Positions 37,459 through 49,900 of a stretch of 64,000 nt of DNA are shown one piece after another (positions within the stretch are counted from its first letter, which is position 1; every line of letters starts with the position of its first letter). Made by a program: the position numbers and the translations under genes. The DNA is from Nemopilema nomurai (lineage: Eukaryota; Cnidaria; Scyphozoa; Rhizostomeae; Rhizostomatidae), in assembly GCA_003864495.1 (NCBI GenBank), contig ML133478.1, positions 568,498 to 632,497 on the forward strand, in the 5' to 3' direction. The notes beneath the pieces were generated by a model. The model worked only from the letters and a program-made list of their open reading frames with translations, was not told where the DNA came from and did no database searches.

Positions 37459-37840
37459 ATGACAGTAAATCATCTCATGAAAGCAGATAATTTTAGACCC
37501 GAATCAATTTTAGTCAACATGGGATGGAGCGGGCCCTTCCTTGCACACGATTACGGGAAACGGAGAAAGGTCCTCCGAATGATCAATAAGTCGGGCGTGG
37601 ATGTCTATCAACCCAATCAGCCTATGCCCCATCGTCCAAACATACGTCACGGGCGACACGCCTAGGAAACATGCTCCAATATCCCCAAGGTTTGCCCGCA
37701 AGGGGGACAGGCAAATAGGCACAACTCAAATGGCCTTTCTACTGAAGAAAAAGCCAGTCCAAGCAATACCTAAACCAAGTGCACGGCTATTGAATCCCCT
37801 CTTGATGTGCGGTTCGTGTTGAATGGATCTGTCGCTTGGT
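37459..37840. other. GC-richer block with overlapping ORFs on both strands
   Basis: Open frames of about 70 codons overlap in two plus-strand frames and one minus-strand frame. That pattern fits a conserved repetitive or non-coding element better than a protein gene. No family identified. Confidence 0.25.
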
Positions 37841-40800
37841 CGTGCCATGTCATATTCGCCCTAAGGTTATGTATCGATATACTTTCAAGTGAAGCACTTG
37901 CCTTGCCGGACACCACTTCTTGGATGGTCGACAATTCAACTGTAATGATTAAATTGTATAATTACATGTACAATTGTGTGTCACTTACCATCAACACATA
38001 GAACCAAGCTGCCCTACATGCGATGTCATTTTTGTCAATGAACAACTTCGCCATCACCAGTTAAGCGAGGGCCGTGTGTCAAACCTTCAAGTGAAAAGAA
38101 AGTGTAATCTTAGAACTGTTATTCCCGTGTCCTCTTTGTTTCATCTATAAATGTTTGTCCGGCCACTCTATCTCTTGTGGAATCACGTGATCTGGCTTTG
38201 TAATCATTTGCCAGCATTTGCTTTTCAGCATTGAATAAGAAGCAAGCCCCAAGCAGGTGAATGAATTCAGCAAGTAATTCTACATTTATCAGATACTAAA
38301 TGTTATCAGCAATGGACAGCAGGCGCTGACCTAAACAGTTCTTGAAAGTTCCGCATTGAAAATAACAGACCCACAGGGGGACGAGAAAGGACCATATACC
38401 ATCAAAATATACCGATGTAAAGGCTTGAAGTTGGTCATATTTATGCTTAGATTGGATGCTGGTCTTTGGGTCCTACTCAAACCCTTCCATATAATGTGGT
38501 GATTATTTCAGGCCAAAGTGAGATGCATTCAAGAAATCGCATTCCAAACTTTGAGATCATTTTTTGCAGTGCTTTTTTCACGTGATCACAGACAGCGAGC
38601 TCATGCTCTTTTAATCTCGGCTGATGAACAGGTTGAGCGACAGTTTATAAGGGGAGGGGGTAAATGGTTTGCCTGATACACACAGACCACTTGCCTGATA
38701 CAGCTCATTCAACTTTGTCTGGTGGAAACCAAACAGGCCTACAGCTGCAGTTATTTCATGAATTCAGCGCTCTTCGTGCTATTACAATGCTTTCTTCGAC
38801 ACCCATTTACATTGTCTATTCATTATCTGTGTGAAAATTTTGTTATTCCTTTTGCGTGTGCTGAGGGCTGAAACCTAGTTTTTCCCGAACCTAAAATCAA
38901 CCATTCCCGTTAAATTGTAGTTTCCATATGCCGTTGTCTAGAAAGTCTTCCATGGGATGTTAGATTTAGGAATCGACAGGTTGTGAAAATTTCAAAACCC
39001 AAGGAAACTAAAAACGAGCATTTATATTTTAGAAAATTGTTCAATATCACCTTTTCACTATCTTAAACTGCTTTGAAATATCTTACCAATAAGATAAACA
39101 TAACAAAACTAAAACATAAGTGAACCTAATGCTGGTATGTTTTGAAACTTAGTTCGGATTAAGAATGGTTAGGGAATGTAATCAAACTACAATACGTCTG
39201 GTCAGACAGAAATGATGGCATTTGCTTCTCGACATATCAGTCTCGCGATTATTGTGCAGAAACCGCGTTTAATTGCAATGATATGAATCAGTAATATCGA
39301 TCAGAATCAATGATGTACAATTCTACGATAGGCATTTCAGTCCTACAGGCCACTCACCGCGTTATGTCTGCGATCACGTCCATCCGTGGTTCCCAGAACA
39401 AACTGCTCTCAAACATCCCACACACCAGATGTATATCTTGTGGTTTTGCTTTACATTATAAATGACAAGGCCGATAGAGCGTTGCATGGCAACTATCCTA
39501 GGCTTCGCGATTTCCATTTTGAAACCACGCTTTGTACAGTTGCATAAATATCTTTTCATGCAAATAATGAAAAGATGCTATTTCCGCTCGATAGTCTGGA
39601 ATGGAAGGCTCGGAGCTGTCCTAGCCTAGAATGGAAGGCCTTAGACAACTGTCTAAAGTATTTGGTTGCTGAAATGACAGTGAGATGCGGTGATTTATAT
39701 GAGAATATTTGACCACGAGGGCACAAGTTTATCCTTTTGTCTAATGCTTAAGCATATGGGCAATGAAAAAGGTCTAGAGCTTGGCCCAAGTCAAAGCAGA
39801 AAAAGAGCCGGCCCGCATAAGATTCAGAGTGGTTCGCAGACTTTGTAGCACAGAATAGGGGAAAGCCAGAAAGACACTTTGCTTTGTTATTGTTAAGAGA
39901 GGTTATGAACACAGAACCCGGAAACGAGGCTAACTAGACCACTGGGGTGGGTTCGACTACAGCACTCTGGCATAGCCAAACTTCAGAGCATGCCCGCACG
40001 ATTGCCTTGCACGATTGATTCTCTTTATTCTATGGTCATAGTTCATAGTTAGGTCCAAGGTTCGATTTCAATGATTTATGGCTGTTCTATTCAGGCCAGC
40101 CCTCGATTCCACGATAGCACAGCAACTTTGACTTCCAGGAGTTTTCTGTTTGTGGTGAAGTGTCACCCGTGCCAATAGGCCTAGCCCTAAGCTGTTGCTT
40201 TTCACTGAACCACCACCTCGATGCTTTCTGGATAATTCCAACATTAGATTAAACTACTAGAAATTCATTGCACAAGTTCATACAGTAAGTATAAGTTTAT
40301 TAGCTGTCAATAACATTGGTAGCAAAAGTATATTCTTTGCTGAAAGGAAGCTACCATGGATAAACTTGAACGCAACCAAAAATGTAAAGCGAATCAACTA
40401 AATCACTATGTGCAAGCTCTTTCATGGGTGGGATAACACACTTTATAGCATGCCTATTTTATCAGCTCTGATTTTGGAGCTTTTTCAGTTTTAGATAGCT
40501 TAATTTTTGTGAAACTCCACCACCTGCAAACCTGATTTCACTTGGCAGAGACCAGCTGGCGTGGGGTGGTTAACTGGTGAAAGCAGTGAGCGAGCCAATG
40601 AGGTGACAAGCCTTCTCCTCTTGTGCTCCTGGCCCAGGGCACCTGTTTCCCTGTCAAGGGCTTCTTCGGACAGAAGCAAAAAAACTGTGATAGGGGAAGG
40701 GGGATTTGGATTAGAACAGGGGAGGAATTTCTCAATTGGAGAATTAGAGGATTGAAAACTTGGATTGAAAATGAATAACCTGGCAATTAATCGTCCGCTT

Positions 40801-41085
40801 ATTTCGTTGTGCGTTACATTATAAATTTACAATCTTACATTTAAATTTTAAATCCCTGAAAACTTCAATTTCAATTGCAGTTAAACTCTCCATGTACAAA
40901 AAATTTTCCTCATATTCATACACGTATTTTCCTTTGAAAAGAGCAACTTTTGCAGTTGTCTTCAAAATACCTCAACACCTTGGCAATTTAGAAGGTCTGG
41001 AACTATTGTCGTTGGTATGTATGTGCTTGTATCAAGCTCCTTGGAGCCCATGACACTATTCTGGGTCAGTATTTTGTCAATTGTA

Positions 41086-44000
41086 TCATCGACTGTCGGA
41101 TACGGAGATCTTTGTGTTTTTGCTGGCATCACTTGTGGGTGAGGTCGATGTTTTCTGAGAAAAATTACTAAATCGGCTGTTAGCCATGGAAAAAGCTCTG
41201 TTTCTGCGTTTAATGGGTGGAAGCTTTGAATACTCCTTCGTTCGAAGGGATAGTTGGGTAAAGAGCTGCCTTGTCATCTCCACAAATTGGCTGTTGATTA
41301 GACTTCTACGATGGGCCTTTCGAATTTCTGTGGAATAGAACGATATTGCATTCACATAAGAGAGCCAAGAATCGCCATTGCTACGAAGTACTGAGCGGTG
41401 GAGATTTAGCCATCTTTCTGTCTAGTTGCATTCATGAAAGTGAGCTTAACTAAAGTAGAAAAATTTCTGTTCTGATCAAATGTAACATGAAATCGTTTTG
41501 CTCAGCATTTCCGTATTCAAACAGCTTGGTAGATCTGTGAAAATCTTTTGTCTGCTGTATTAAACCCCCTTTTCGACCCAAAAAGCATTGCAAGAAATGA
41601 CGAAGAAGCTAATCAATGATTTTTTACGAGTCATAGATTGGCCTCACTAGAGGGAAGCATTGAAAACCCTACAGGTGCCCGTAAATGAACTGGTTTCAGT
41701 ATGTTACTCGCTATCTGGGTCTAAGTACCACTCCTAAGTGGTATCAGAGATCCAAAGAAATCAATCGATATTTGCTGGTGCACCGCATAATGGAAAGGGA
41801 TCGTAGAAATGGATCTTACAGGAATCGAAATTAAGTAACATTTTTTCTAACTGTCAAAATTCGAACTGTCCGTCTTAACCTTTTCGAAAACTTTCTTTAA
41901 CTAAATATATCAATTTGCTAGAAAGGCGATGCGAAAACAGGCCTGCATAAACAGGATGCGAATTATTCTTTTGTAATTCGTGCTAGGTTATGCATTCAAT
42001 TGCGTCTATTCAGACATCTTTCATGTTTGGTTCTCTACGCACCCTTTGTTTCCCTGCTCCTTATTTGAATCAAATCAAATTGAGGCAAAAACAGTACGGT
42101 ACATACTTGGTTGCAACAGGGTCCAACGAGAAGTGGCCGTGCTTTTCTTCCTCTCCTTCTCTTCAGGTTCAGGCTCCGATTCCGGCGTCGGAACTCTGTT
42201 TGGCATCGAATCGACCCCAGGGGAAGGAGAGGGGTAGACCGAGGGGCCTGAGTCCGAGCCACTGTTGTGTACCTTTCGGTCACTTGTGCTGGAATGCCCA
42301 CTTCTTGGGGTGTCATTACCGTCATCATTTTGAAACTCCTTCAAACTGTCATTTTCGTCATTTCTCATCTGCTTAACCTGCCAATTTTTTACGATCAACA
42401 AAGAATCTTCAGATGCATTTCGATCGCTTTCTTTCGACTCGTTGCCTCTTCTCTTTTTTCTCTTCTTACGAAATCTCTTTTTCTTCGGATCCCTCTTTTT
42501 CGATTCTTCACTTGTCTTTTGTTCTTCGACCCTCGAAGCACCATCTTTTGCCTCATCTGCTTTCTGCAGATCTTCCCCTAACAAAAATTCCCCTTCGCCA
42601 ACGCTCCTCACTCCCAACGAAACTTTCCTTTCCGGCTTCTTATTTTTGTTAGTATCTTCTCCACCACCAATTCTCTTTAATCGCATCGATGAACTCAAAT
42701 CTCCATTCCCTGTCCAGCTGTCCTGGTAAACGACATTCATTTTGGCGTCTTTCTTAAGAATGGTCACCCATCTTAAAACCTTCGTTGTTTTGCTAATATT
42801 TGGCAGTTTCTTTAAATTTTCTGTCGTCAGCTGACTTGGTTTCTTTCGTCTTTTTAGCCTGTTTCGAAGTTTCCGCTCCAGCCTTGCGTTAATTTTGTCG
42901 TCGATTATCTTTGGATCTTTCCCCAGTTTTGCCATCCGCAGTCTAAAAGCTTTGGTAGCTCCTCCATACTGGATTATTGTCGCATCGTGGGCCCCGTATC
43001 TTCTTATGGAAGCTTGCACGTACAACTCGTCTAAGTCTTTTCGTCTCTTCTTCTTTGTGTGTTTAGAGCCCGCATTGTTACCATGATCTTGCTTTCTTCT
43101 GCCCCCAAAATAATCTGTCGGATGATTTCTTAGATGACAAGGTACTGGAACACAGTAAAACATATCCGAATCTCCGTCACTTTTAACAGATGAAGGCATG
43201 AAGAAAATGCTTCCCAAGAGTCTCTTCGAGAACACATCACTCTCGTATTCATCGAAGTGCGAGGCGTATATTGTAGGCACGCAGCTTGACTCCGTATCGC
43301 TTGAATACGCCAGTATGTCTGGTGTATCCCCAACGGGCAGTTCCACTTCTTTCGGTAGCAAGGGGGCTACCTCTTCTATTGTCTCTGGCACTGGTTCCAA
43401 GGGGGGTGGCTCTGCTATCACCTCTGGCGTCGGTTCTCTTACAGTAGAAAGAGATACTCCCGCTACACTTTCGTCATCTTCCTCCTCCGCATCGGTCTTT
43501 AGGCTCCAGTCCCCTTCACTTTCTTCGTCGTCCGCTTCCTCTTCTACCACCTGCTCGACGAATGCGTCCGGCTTCCAAATTCCCAGCTCGAACAAATGCT
43601 CGTTTTCGTGCCGCATTGCCTCGCTTTTCATCAACTCTTTGATATCGTCTGGTAACTACAATGGTAAGATCAATTTCCGTTGATTGTTCGGGCTGCAACC
43701 GTAACGGGGAAGGGAGAGGGGAAATAAGGAAAGATGAAAAAGCAAAAGGAATGGGTAGAATGACGAAAGAGGGTGATACGTGGAGTGAAAAGAATCAGTA
43801 TAACAAGTTGAACTAACCTAGTTGCATTCCTCTTTTGAGGGCATGCCATTTGTTTTCAAGAGTAGAGCAAATTTTCTGTACCTCTAATGTCAAAACCAAT
43901 TGACTGATATATAGGTTTATTTCAATCTTTGATATTTCTTTTAACATCCATACTATAAATCATTTAGCTCATCTGTTGCAATATAATGGCTGTTTCTTAT

Positions 44001-45288
44001 GATGGGTCCAAAAAGAGATATCAAGTGAAATTTTCATTTGCAAGTTAAAATCATGAAACAGTCACATTGCTATGTTGAAAGTATGTAAAGTATTCTAATG
44101 ATAAAATATCGAATAAGGCAGATCTTCCTGGCTTTTTGCACCAGTGGAAAATAAACTTCAGTAATTAGTTCTAGTATTTTTACGTAGCTAATAGTTTGTT
44201 AAATGGCCTTTCTTATTGCGATCGTTGTAGCTACATACCGCATCTGAAGACACAGATCCGCTTTCAATGCTCTCCTCTTCCTCTTTCGGGCTTTCTTGCT
44301 CCTTCGGCGGTGCATCATCCTTGGAAGCATCCGATGCATCGCTGTCCACGTCATCACTTCCGCTGTCCGTATCCTCTTGATCATTTGAGCTCCCAGCCGT
44401 TGCGTCTGCTTCGCTTTGAGATCTTGACTCATACTTCATCTGCGAATACATCTGAGACAAAATGGCGTCTTCATTTTCCTCGTCAGTTTCAATATCCGGA
44501 GTTGCTAACCTTTCGTATTTTTCGTTGTAATCAGGATCACAAAGCTCTGCTTTTAGGTATCGCAAGTTCAAATCATCAACAAGATATTTGCCAAACATGG
44601 CCGCGGTTGCAACTAGATTTGCAACATGCTGAAACCTTTTACTGGTTTCATCCTGGTTTTCTTTAGCATCTGCGAGTTTTTTCTCATTTTCATATGCCTT
44701 GATAAGGTGTTGTAGATCTTTTGGCTGTATGGTCCCTCGCCTGCTTCCTCTACTTGCTGGGGTATATACCTTAGCGTGGTATACACTGCTTCTTCTTCGC
44801 CTAATTTGCGAGTGACCATGGCTCGTATTCTCTTGTGACGTAACTGGTTCCCAGGCTTTGCTTCCACCGGGCTTTTGGTATACATTAACCTTCTCTTTGC
44901 TGCCGTTCTCGTCAATCTTTAATACTTGTGAAACTACACTGTGCTGTGAATTGATGATCGGCAAAGAAAATCTTCTTTGCTTTGCCGGCAAGTGTTTTCT
45001 GTCAGACTGGCTCAAGGGCCGGTCTTCGCAAATCGGAGGCAATGAAACCTTCTTCTCCACAATCTCATGTTTTTCTTCCGATGCTTTTTCGGCAATGTGA
45101 TTACTATCGTATCCTATCGTATCGAGTTTCTCCGAATCCTCTTCTTCGATTTCCGGCTGCGCTGACACAATTTCTTTTGGAGCCTTCGGCGGCTTCCTTT
45201 CTCCCTTTTTCCTTTGCTTTTTTGGCTGTGGTGGATTGCTACCGTAAATAGCTGCTAGTTTTTGGATTTTCTTTTCTTTTCGAGTCAT
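41086..45288 (-). CDS. Acidic low-complexity protein B (946 aa, 3 exons), unknown family
   Basis: Exons in transcript order: 45288-44239, 43655-42107, 41327-41086, phase-consistent. ATG at 45288 is taken as the start because no plausible acceptor precedes it. Residues 1-40 are Lys-rich (RKEKKIQKLAAIYG). Residues 170-260 form a basic helical part (RRRRSSVYHAKVYTPASRG, ANLVATAAMFGKYLVDDLNL). Residues 265-350 are Asp/Glu/Ser-rich. Exon 2 holds FDEYESDVF (about 487), a very basic segment (ARLERKLRNRLKRRKKP), LKKLP…RWV (about 628-650), a Lys/Arg cluster, and RVPTPESEPEPEEKERKKS (about 835). The last exon starts KIRKAHRRS and contains FTQLSL and LPPIKRRNR. No signal peptide, membrane helix or catalytic motif. 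It is a tandem paralogue of the gene upstream on the same strand; intrinsically disordered scaffold-like, function unknown. Confidence 0.75.
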
Positions 45289-46939
45289 GCTTTTTCTACG
45301 TGCGTTCTCTTTTATTCTCGCTTCAAAGGTATTTCAACTTTTGTCAGTAGTTTCTCGGCTCCGAGACCTGATGCGTCTTGAAAATATCTCAATCCTGTCA
45401 GTTGTAAGCTGCGTTTATTTGTTATTATAATATGGGACACGGCATTGCCAACTCTTTTTCCTATTAATGAAAGTAGTTAGTCAAATTCTCTAGAACCGAT
45501 GTTTGATTTGAACCTTCATCTTTGCTTTAAAGCAGTTTCTAGCTCCTAGTTGAATAATTTAAAGTAATTTCAAGACTCAGGGGAAGCTGTTTACGCAAAT
45601 GTTTGCGACAGAAAGTAATTGTAAACAGAAGACGCTCGAATTACTTGCAAAATACGTACAGTTTTCTTTGCCGTTTCGAATCAGCATTCAGCCATCACAA
45701 GAACTGCCTTCCACACTCATTTGCCGTTCGTGCAAGACAGCAAGAAAGTAGAATGATTGCTTTTCGCTTGCTCGCATGAAGTCGACATGCTAAATGTATC
45801 TGGCAAGCCTATTTGTTGATTACTAAGGCAACGTACCTTTGCCTGCTTGATCTATTACAGATTTGAATTTACCATGAATATTGAATTGCAGGCTACAAGC
45901 TTTGTTTTTGTAAGATCCTTGTGATGGACAGGTGGGGCTATTTATGAGCCTGCAAGGAGACCGTTGCGTTCAATCAAATATCACGTCCAAGCAAATGAAT
46001 TAAATTATTCTCATTTAGAAAGCAGACCTTAATTTTTTATGCTTAAATGTTTATCACAAGGTAGCGTAAAAACATTCCTTTGATCAGTTGGAGCTATAAT
46101 GTTTTCTTTTACTGAACATTGCAAGCCATTTTCATATATATTGCCTTATATATTGTCATATATATTTAGAAAAACACTGTTTGCTCCTAGTAATCTCCAT
46201 TTCTTCCATCAATTCTCCATCAGAGTCGATGTGGATTTATCAAAAAAAGTAATTTACCCATTTCATAGCTTATTTACAAACTCATTACAAAAGATGACTC
46301 TGCAAAACAAAATACCCCAGCAATCTTGACCCACCCCCAGAATCGTATTTTCCTTTATGGTTTTAAATGTTATTGACCATACATTTTGGCTTTACTTAAA
46401 ACAGTCCTGCTAACTCGGCCAGAAACAGTCCTGCTTTACATAAAACAGTTCTTCTTTTAAATATAATTATTTTGAAGTTTTACAATAATAAAAGTCGTTT
46501 CCTTAAAACAAAATTCTTTTGAATTCCATTTTTACGAATAATTTATTCCACCAGTATCTACAATTTTTACAAAATTTTTGACGATGTGTTGTAGTTCAGT
46601 TTTATGTGCTGATTCTAATCATACTCTTTCTATACAGCAATGCATAATTTTTGCTTAAGTAAACCCTTTTTCATTTTTCTATATCCTTTTTTAATTCCTA
46701 TCCTAAATGACGAAATTTTCGAAACTGTGATCCTTTAGAGTCAACATGTTCAAATAATCGAATCTCACTCTAACAGTTTGTTTTTTTTCTTTACTCTAAG
46801 TGTCGCTTTTTGTCTACTTGACCTTCCGTGGACTTTTTGACCTTCTGTGAACTTTCTTGACCTTCTCCTGTCCCTTGATTGTTACACGACCTTCTTAACT
46901 TGTTCACATCCTAATAGGCAATACTAGTAGGTATCGCAG
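45289..46939. other. Spacer between the two acidic-protein genes
   Basis: 1.65 kb of AT-rich sequence. It must contain the 3' UTR of acidic protein A (minus-strand AATAAA as TTTATT at 46542-46547) and the promoter and 5' UTR of acidic protein B. No other gene seen. Confidence 0.5.
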
Positions 46940-49900
46940 TTAATACCAAGCTCCTCTAAATTTTCCGTTGGTAACCTTCTGTCTCCGTGTGTTGGCATGT
47001 ATGTCTGGTAAACAGATCGTTTCTTCGCTGTTGAAGCTGCTTGATTTCAATCTACTCTGGTATGGCTTTCCCAACGACCTTTGTAGTCTGATCGGTGGAA
47101 GTCGTAATGGGCTGCTTTTTGCGTCCGACCGATTTCCATCTGACCTGTTTGTGTCTGACCTATTTGTGACTGACCCATTTGTGACTGACCCAGTCGATGG
47201 AGCAGACTTGTGGTGTCTTGTTACTTTTACGTTTTCAATCTTCACCGGCTTATGCAAATCGGACAACGTGTTTGGTTTTGATAATGAAAGGTCCGTGAAT
47301 CTGCTCCTTCGCAGTCTCATCATGGTCGTATTATAATCGGATAGACTTGCTCCTTGCGTTATTACTAAAAGGAAAGAGAGTTGCTTTTCAAATATGATCA
47401 AAGGCCCTGATTAGTTTATGATCAATTTTAGGTGCTACTACTGAATCTGCGCTTTACTTTTATTAAAGTTTTTTCGAATACATGTTTTTTTCAAAATTCT
47501 CCTAGGAAGTCGCCTTTTAATTTTGGTGGGACCATACTCACATTTGGTTGTTTAAATATTTGTTGTTTCTATTTATCGCTTAAAATTGACGTTTAATAGC
47601 AAAGAGTTCCAAATGTTTTCACTTTTGGAATGCGTAGTAATGCAATTATTGATTGGCAGTCAAGTCAAAACTGTTGGATTTGCTTCTCGTTTTGTTACCA
47701 AGCAACAGAATTGAAAAAGCGCTCTGGTGGTACCAGTTCCCAGGGGGCCAGGGGACTTTGCCCCTCCCCCAACTTTAATAGAAGCGCTATTGGATGAGCA
47801 AAAATTGTTTTTTGGTGATATTTTTTGTAATATATAAGCACAAAATAGTGGTAGGAGCGCAGAATCGACTTGGCCATCCTATAGTAAGCAATACCACCCC
47901 ACCGCTGCTTGCTATTGGCTGCAATAGGCCTGGTTTCTGAATGATTGGTTGATTGATGATTGGTTGATTGATGATTGGTAAGCGTGATGACATATACCTG
48001 GCTTGAAACAGCGCCACCTGATCATCGTTGTCGTCGCCATCTTCAACTTGGGAAGCTTGGTTCTTTTTGGCGCCGCGACTTGGACCTCCTCTTCCGGTTC
48101 AGGCTCTGGTTCTGGCTCGCTTTCGGGAGTGGGAAACCGTTCGTTGGAGTCATCATCCACTATTGTCGACTCACTGGGTAGGAGACTTTCCTCGCTTTTG
48201 ATAGATTCATTTTCATTCGCTTGATCATCCTTGACATCGCTTGCAGTGTCACCTGACTTCGATGCATCTGATTCGCTATCGTCCTCCTTGCTCTGATTTT
48301 GCTCTTCCCCTTCCTCCAGGTTCGCATCTTTCTTCGCTTCCGCCTGGCTCTGGACTAATTTGTTCCTTTCTTCCATCTTGTCCGTCATTATGCCACTGAA
48401 ATATTGGATTATGTTGTCTTCTGCACTCTTGCCCAGGGATTCCTCTTCAACTTTGATCTGCTCAACTTCCAAAGAAGCTATCGAGTTCCCGCTCTTCACC
48501 GTCAGCCTGCTGTCCCTCCCCGATGCAGCAAGTGACTCTCCGCTTTCATCGCCAGGGGACTTCAGTGCACGATAGACAATGGCATCCATTTTCACCGTTG
48601 AGTCGTCGATGCTTGTGGTGCTAGTCGGTCTTTCGCTTGCCCGATTTCGACGCCTCAAGAAGCGCTTCTTTCTCAGTGTGCCAATGTTGTTGTCTGGCTT
48701 TGGACCCCTGAGGGGCGGACTCGGAGCTTCCGTACTGTTCATTACCCATTGAAAACAATACTCACTCTTGTCCGCTTTAGGCAGTGTTTTCAATAAATAC
48801 TCGGGTTCATCGGCCTTGTTGGTCTCCATCTTCTGTAGCTTTATTTTCGGGAACACTTTAGTAATCAGCCCATCCTTGTCTTTGCAGGGGATTGATTTAG
48901 ATCCAATGCTCAGCACGTCTGCCAGAGCCTCGTCAACCTCCTCTTCATCTTTAATCTGCCTCACTCCCTCCCCCCGTTTAACCGTTGCCACTGTACTTTT
49001 TCCTATACTCAAACAATCTTCCCCTGCAATATAATCTACCAGATCCTCTTCTGCCACTTGTATGTGACTTTCTTCCTTCTCATCTTCCCCTTGGTGCACC
49101 CTGGATTCCTCTTGTTGCGCGTGTTCTTTGTCTTGTTCTCCTGGGTCGTCTTCTTTTTCCTCGGTCAATCCTTCCTCCGTTCCTTCCTGTTTCTCTGCTC
49201 GATATGCCTTCCGTCTTCTCCTCCGCAACTCCTCTCTCTTCTTCCTGCTCTGCAGATTGACTCTCTTTCTCTCCCTACTCTCCTTTTCCGTCCCCGCAGT
49301 CTTCTTAAACACAGGCTCCTTATGCAACATTTTCGTGTACGGCTCTTCGCCAGCAACGTCACGTGCAGCTACTATCATCGTTGCCATCACCATGCAGGTT
49401 GAAAGGTTTTCCAGCTCCTTTTCTCCGTGAATCATACACCGAGTATCGACATGCCCTTCCCACATGTCCAGCACGTCTTCCAGTATCCCACCAACGGCAG
49501 AAGTTGCTTCTCGCCTTACTTTTCTGCGTGCGGCTTCTTTGTGAACATTTCCCAGAAATTCGTTCATAAACATCGAAATAATTTCATCTCTTTTCTGGGC
49601 TTTAGCCTCCGCTAGTTTCGCTTTGTATGACGGGATACTCGAATCAGGTGGGAGATTGTCTTGGTTCTTCTTCTTTTTACCTGGCATTTTACGCATAAAA
49701 ATTTCCATTCTCTCCTTTTTCTTCAGCATTCTTTTTCCTTTCTTTCGTGCTTTTTGATAGGTAACAAGGTCATTTACAGGGGCATAAGCATGCCTTTCTT
49801 GTCTGACATCTGCCTCTGATAAAATGCTCGGTTCCAACTGTTCCTTTTTTCCTTCCTTCTCCATCCCTTCAACGACCCCCTGATTCCCATCCATGTCGGA

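Larger units (their letters stand above)
34722..41085. other. 6.4 kb region without a supported gene
   Basis: Contains a degenerate CAT/CAC trinucleotide tract (about 34,948-35,112), a TGTC tetranucleotide tract (about 36,180-36,256), two GC-richer blocks with overlapping ORFs (36,781-37,062 and 37,459-37,840), and a possible minus-strand poly(A) signal near 40,289. The missing first exon of the GST-like gene could be here. Otherwise I see nothing. Confidence 0.5.

Noticed and set aside
39930..40065. GGTTCGACTAC and GGTTCGATTTC words resembling Pol III B boxes
   Set aside because: No A box at the right distance and no cloverleaf, so no tRNA or clear SINE could be supported.
42267..43683. Several plus-strand ORFs of 80-160 codons opposite acidic protein B exon 2
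   Set aside because: Serine/leucine-rich mirror images of acidic and lysine-rich codons on the coding strand. No splice context or domains.
47912..47997. Extension of acidic protein A exon 3 into a Gln/Ser/Asn-rich tail
   Set aside because: It is translation of intron sequence made of a short tandem repeat. The GTATAT donor joins in phase to the last exon.
48003..49615. Plus-strand ORFs opposite acidic protein A exon 3
   Set aside because: Same effect: low-complexity shadows of GA-rich coding sequence.
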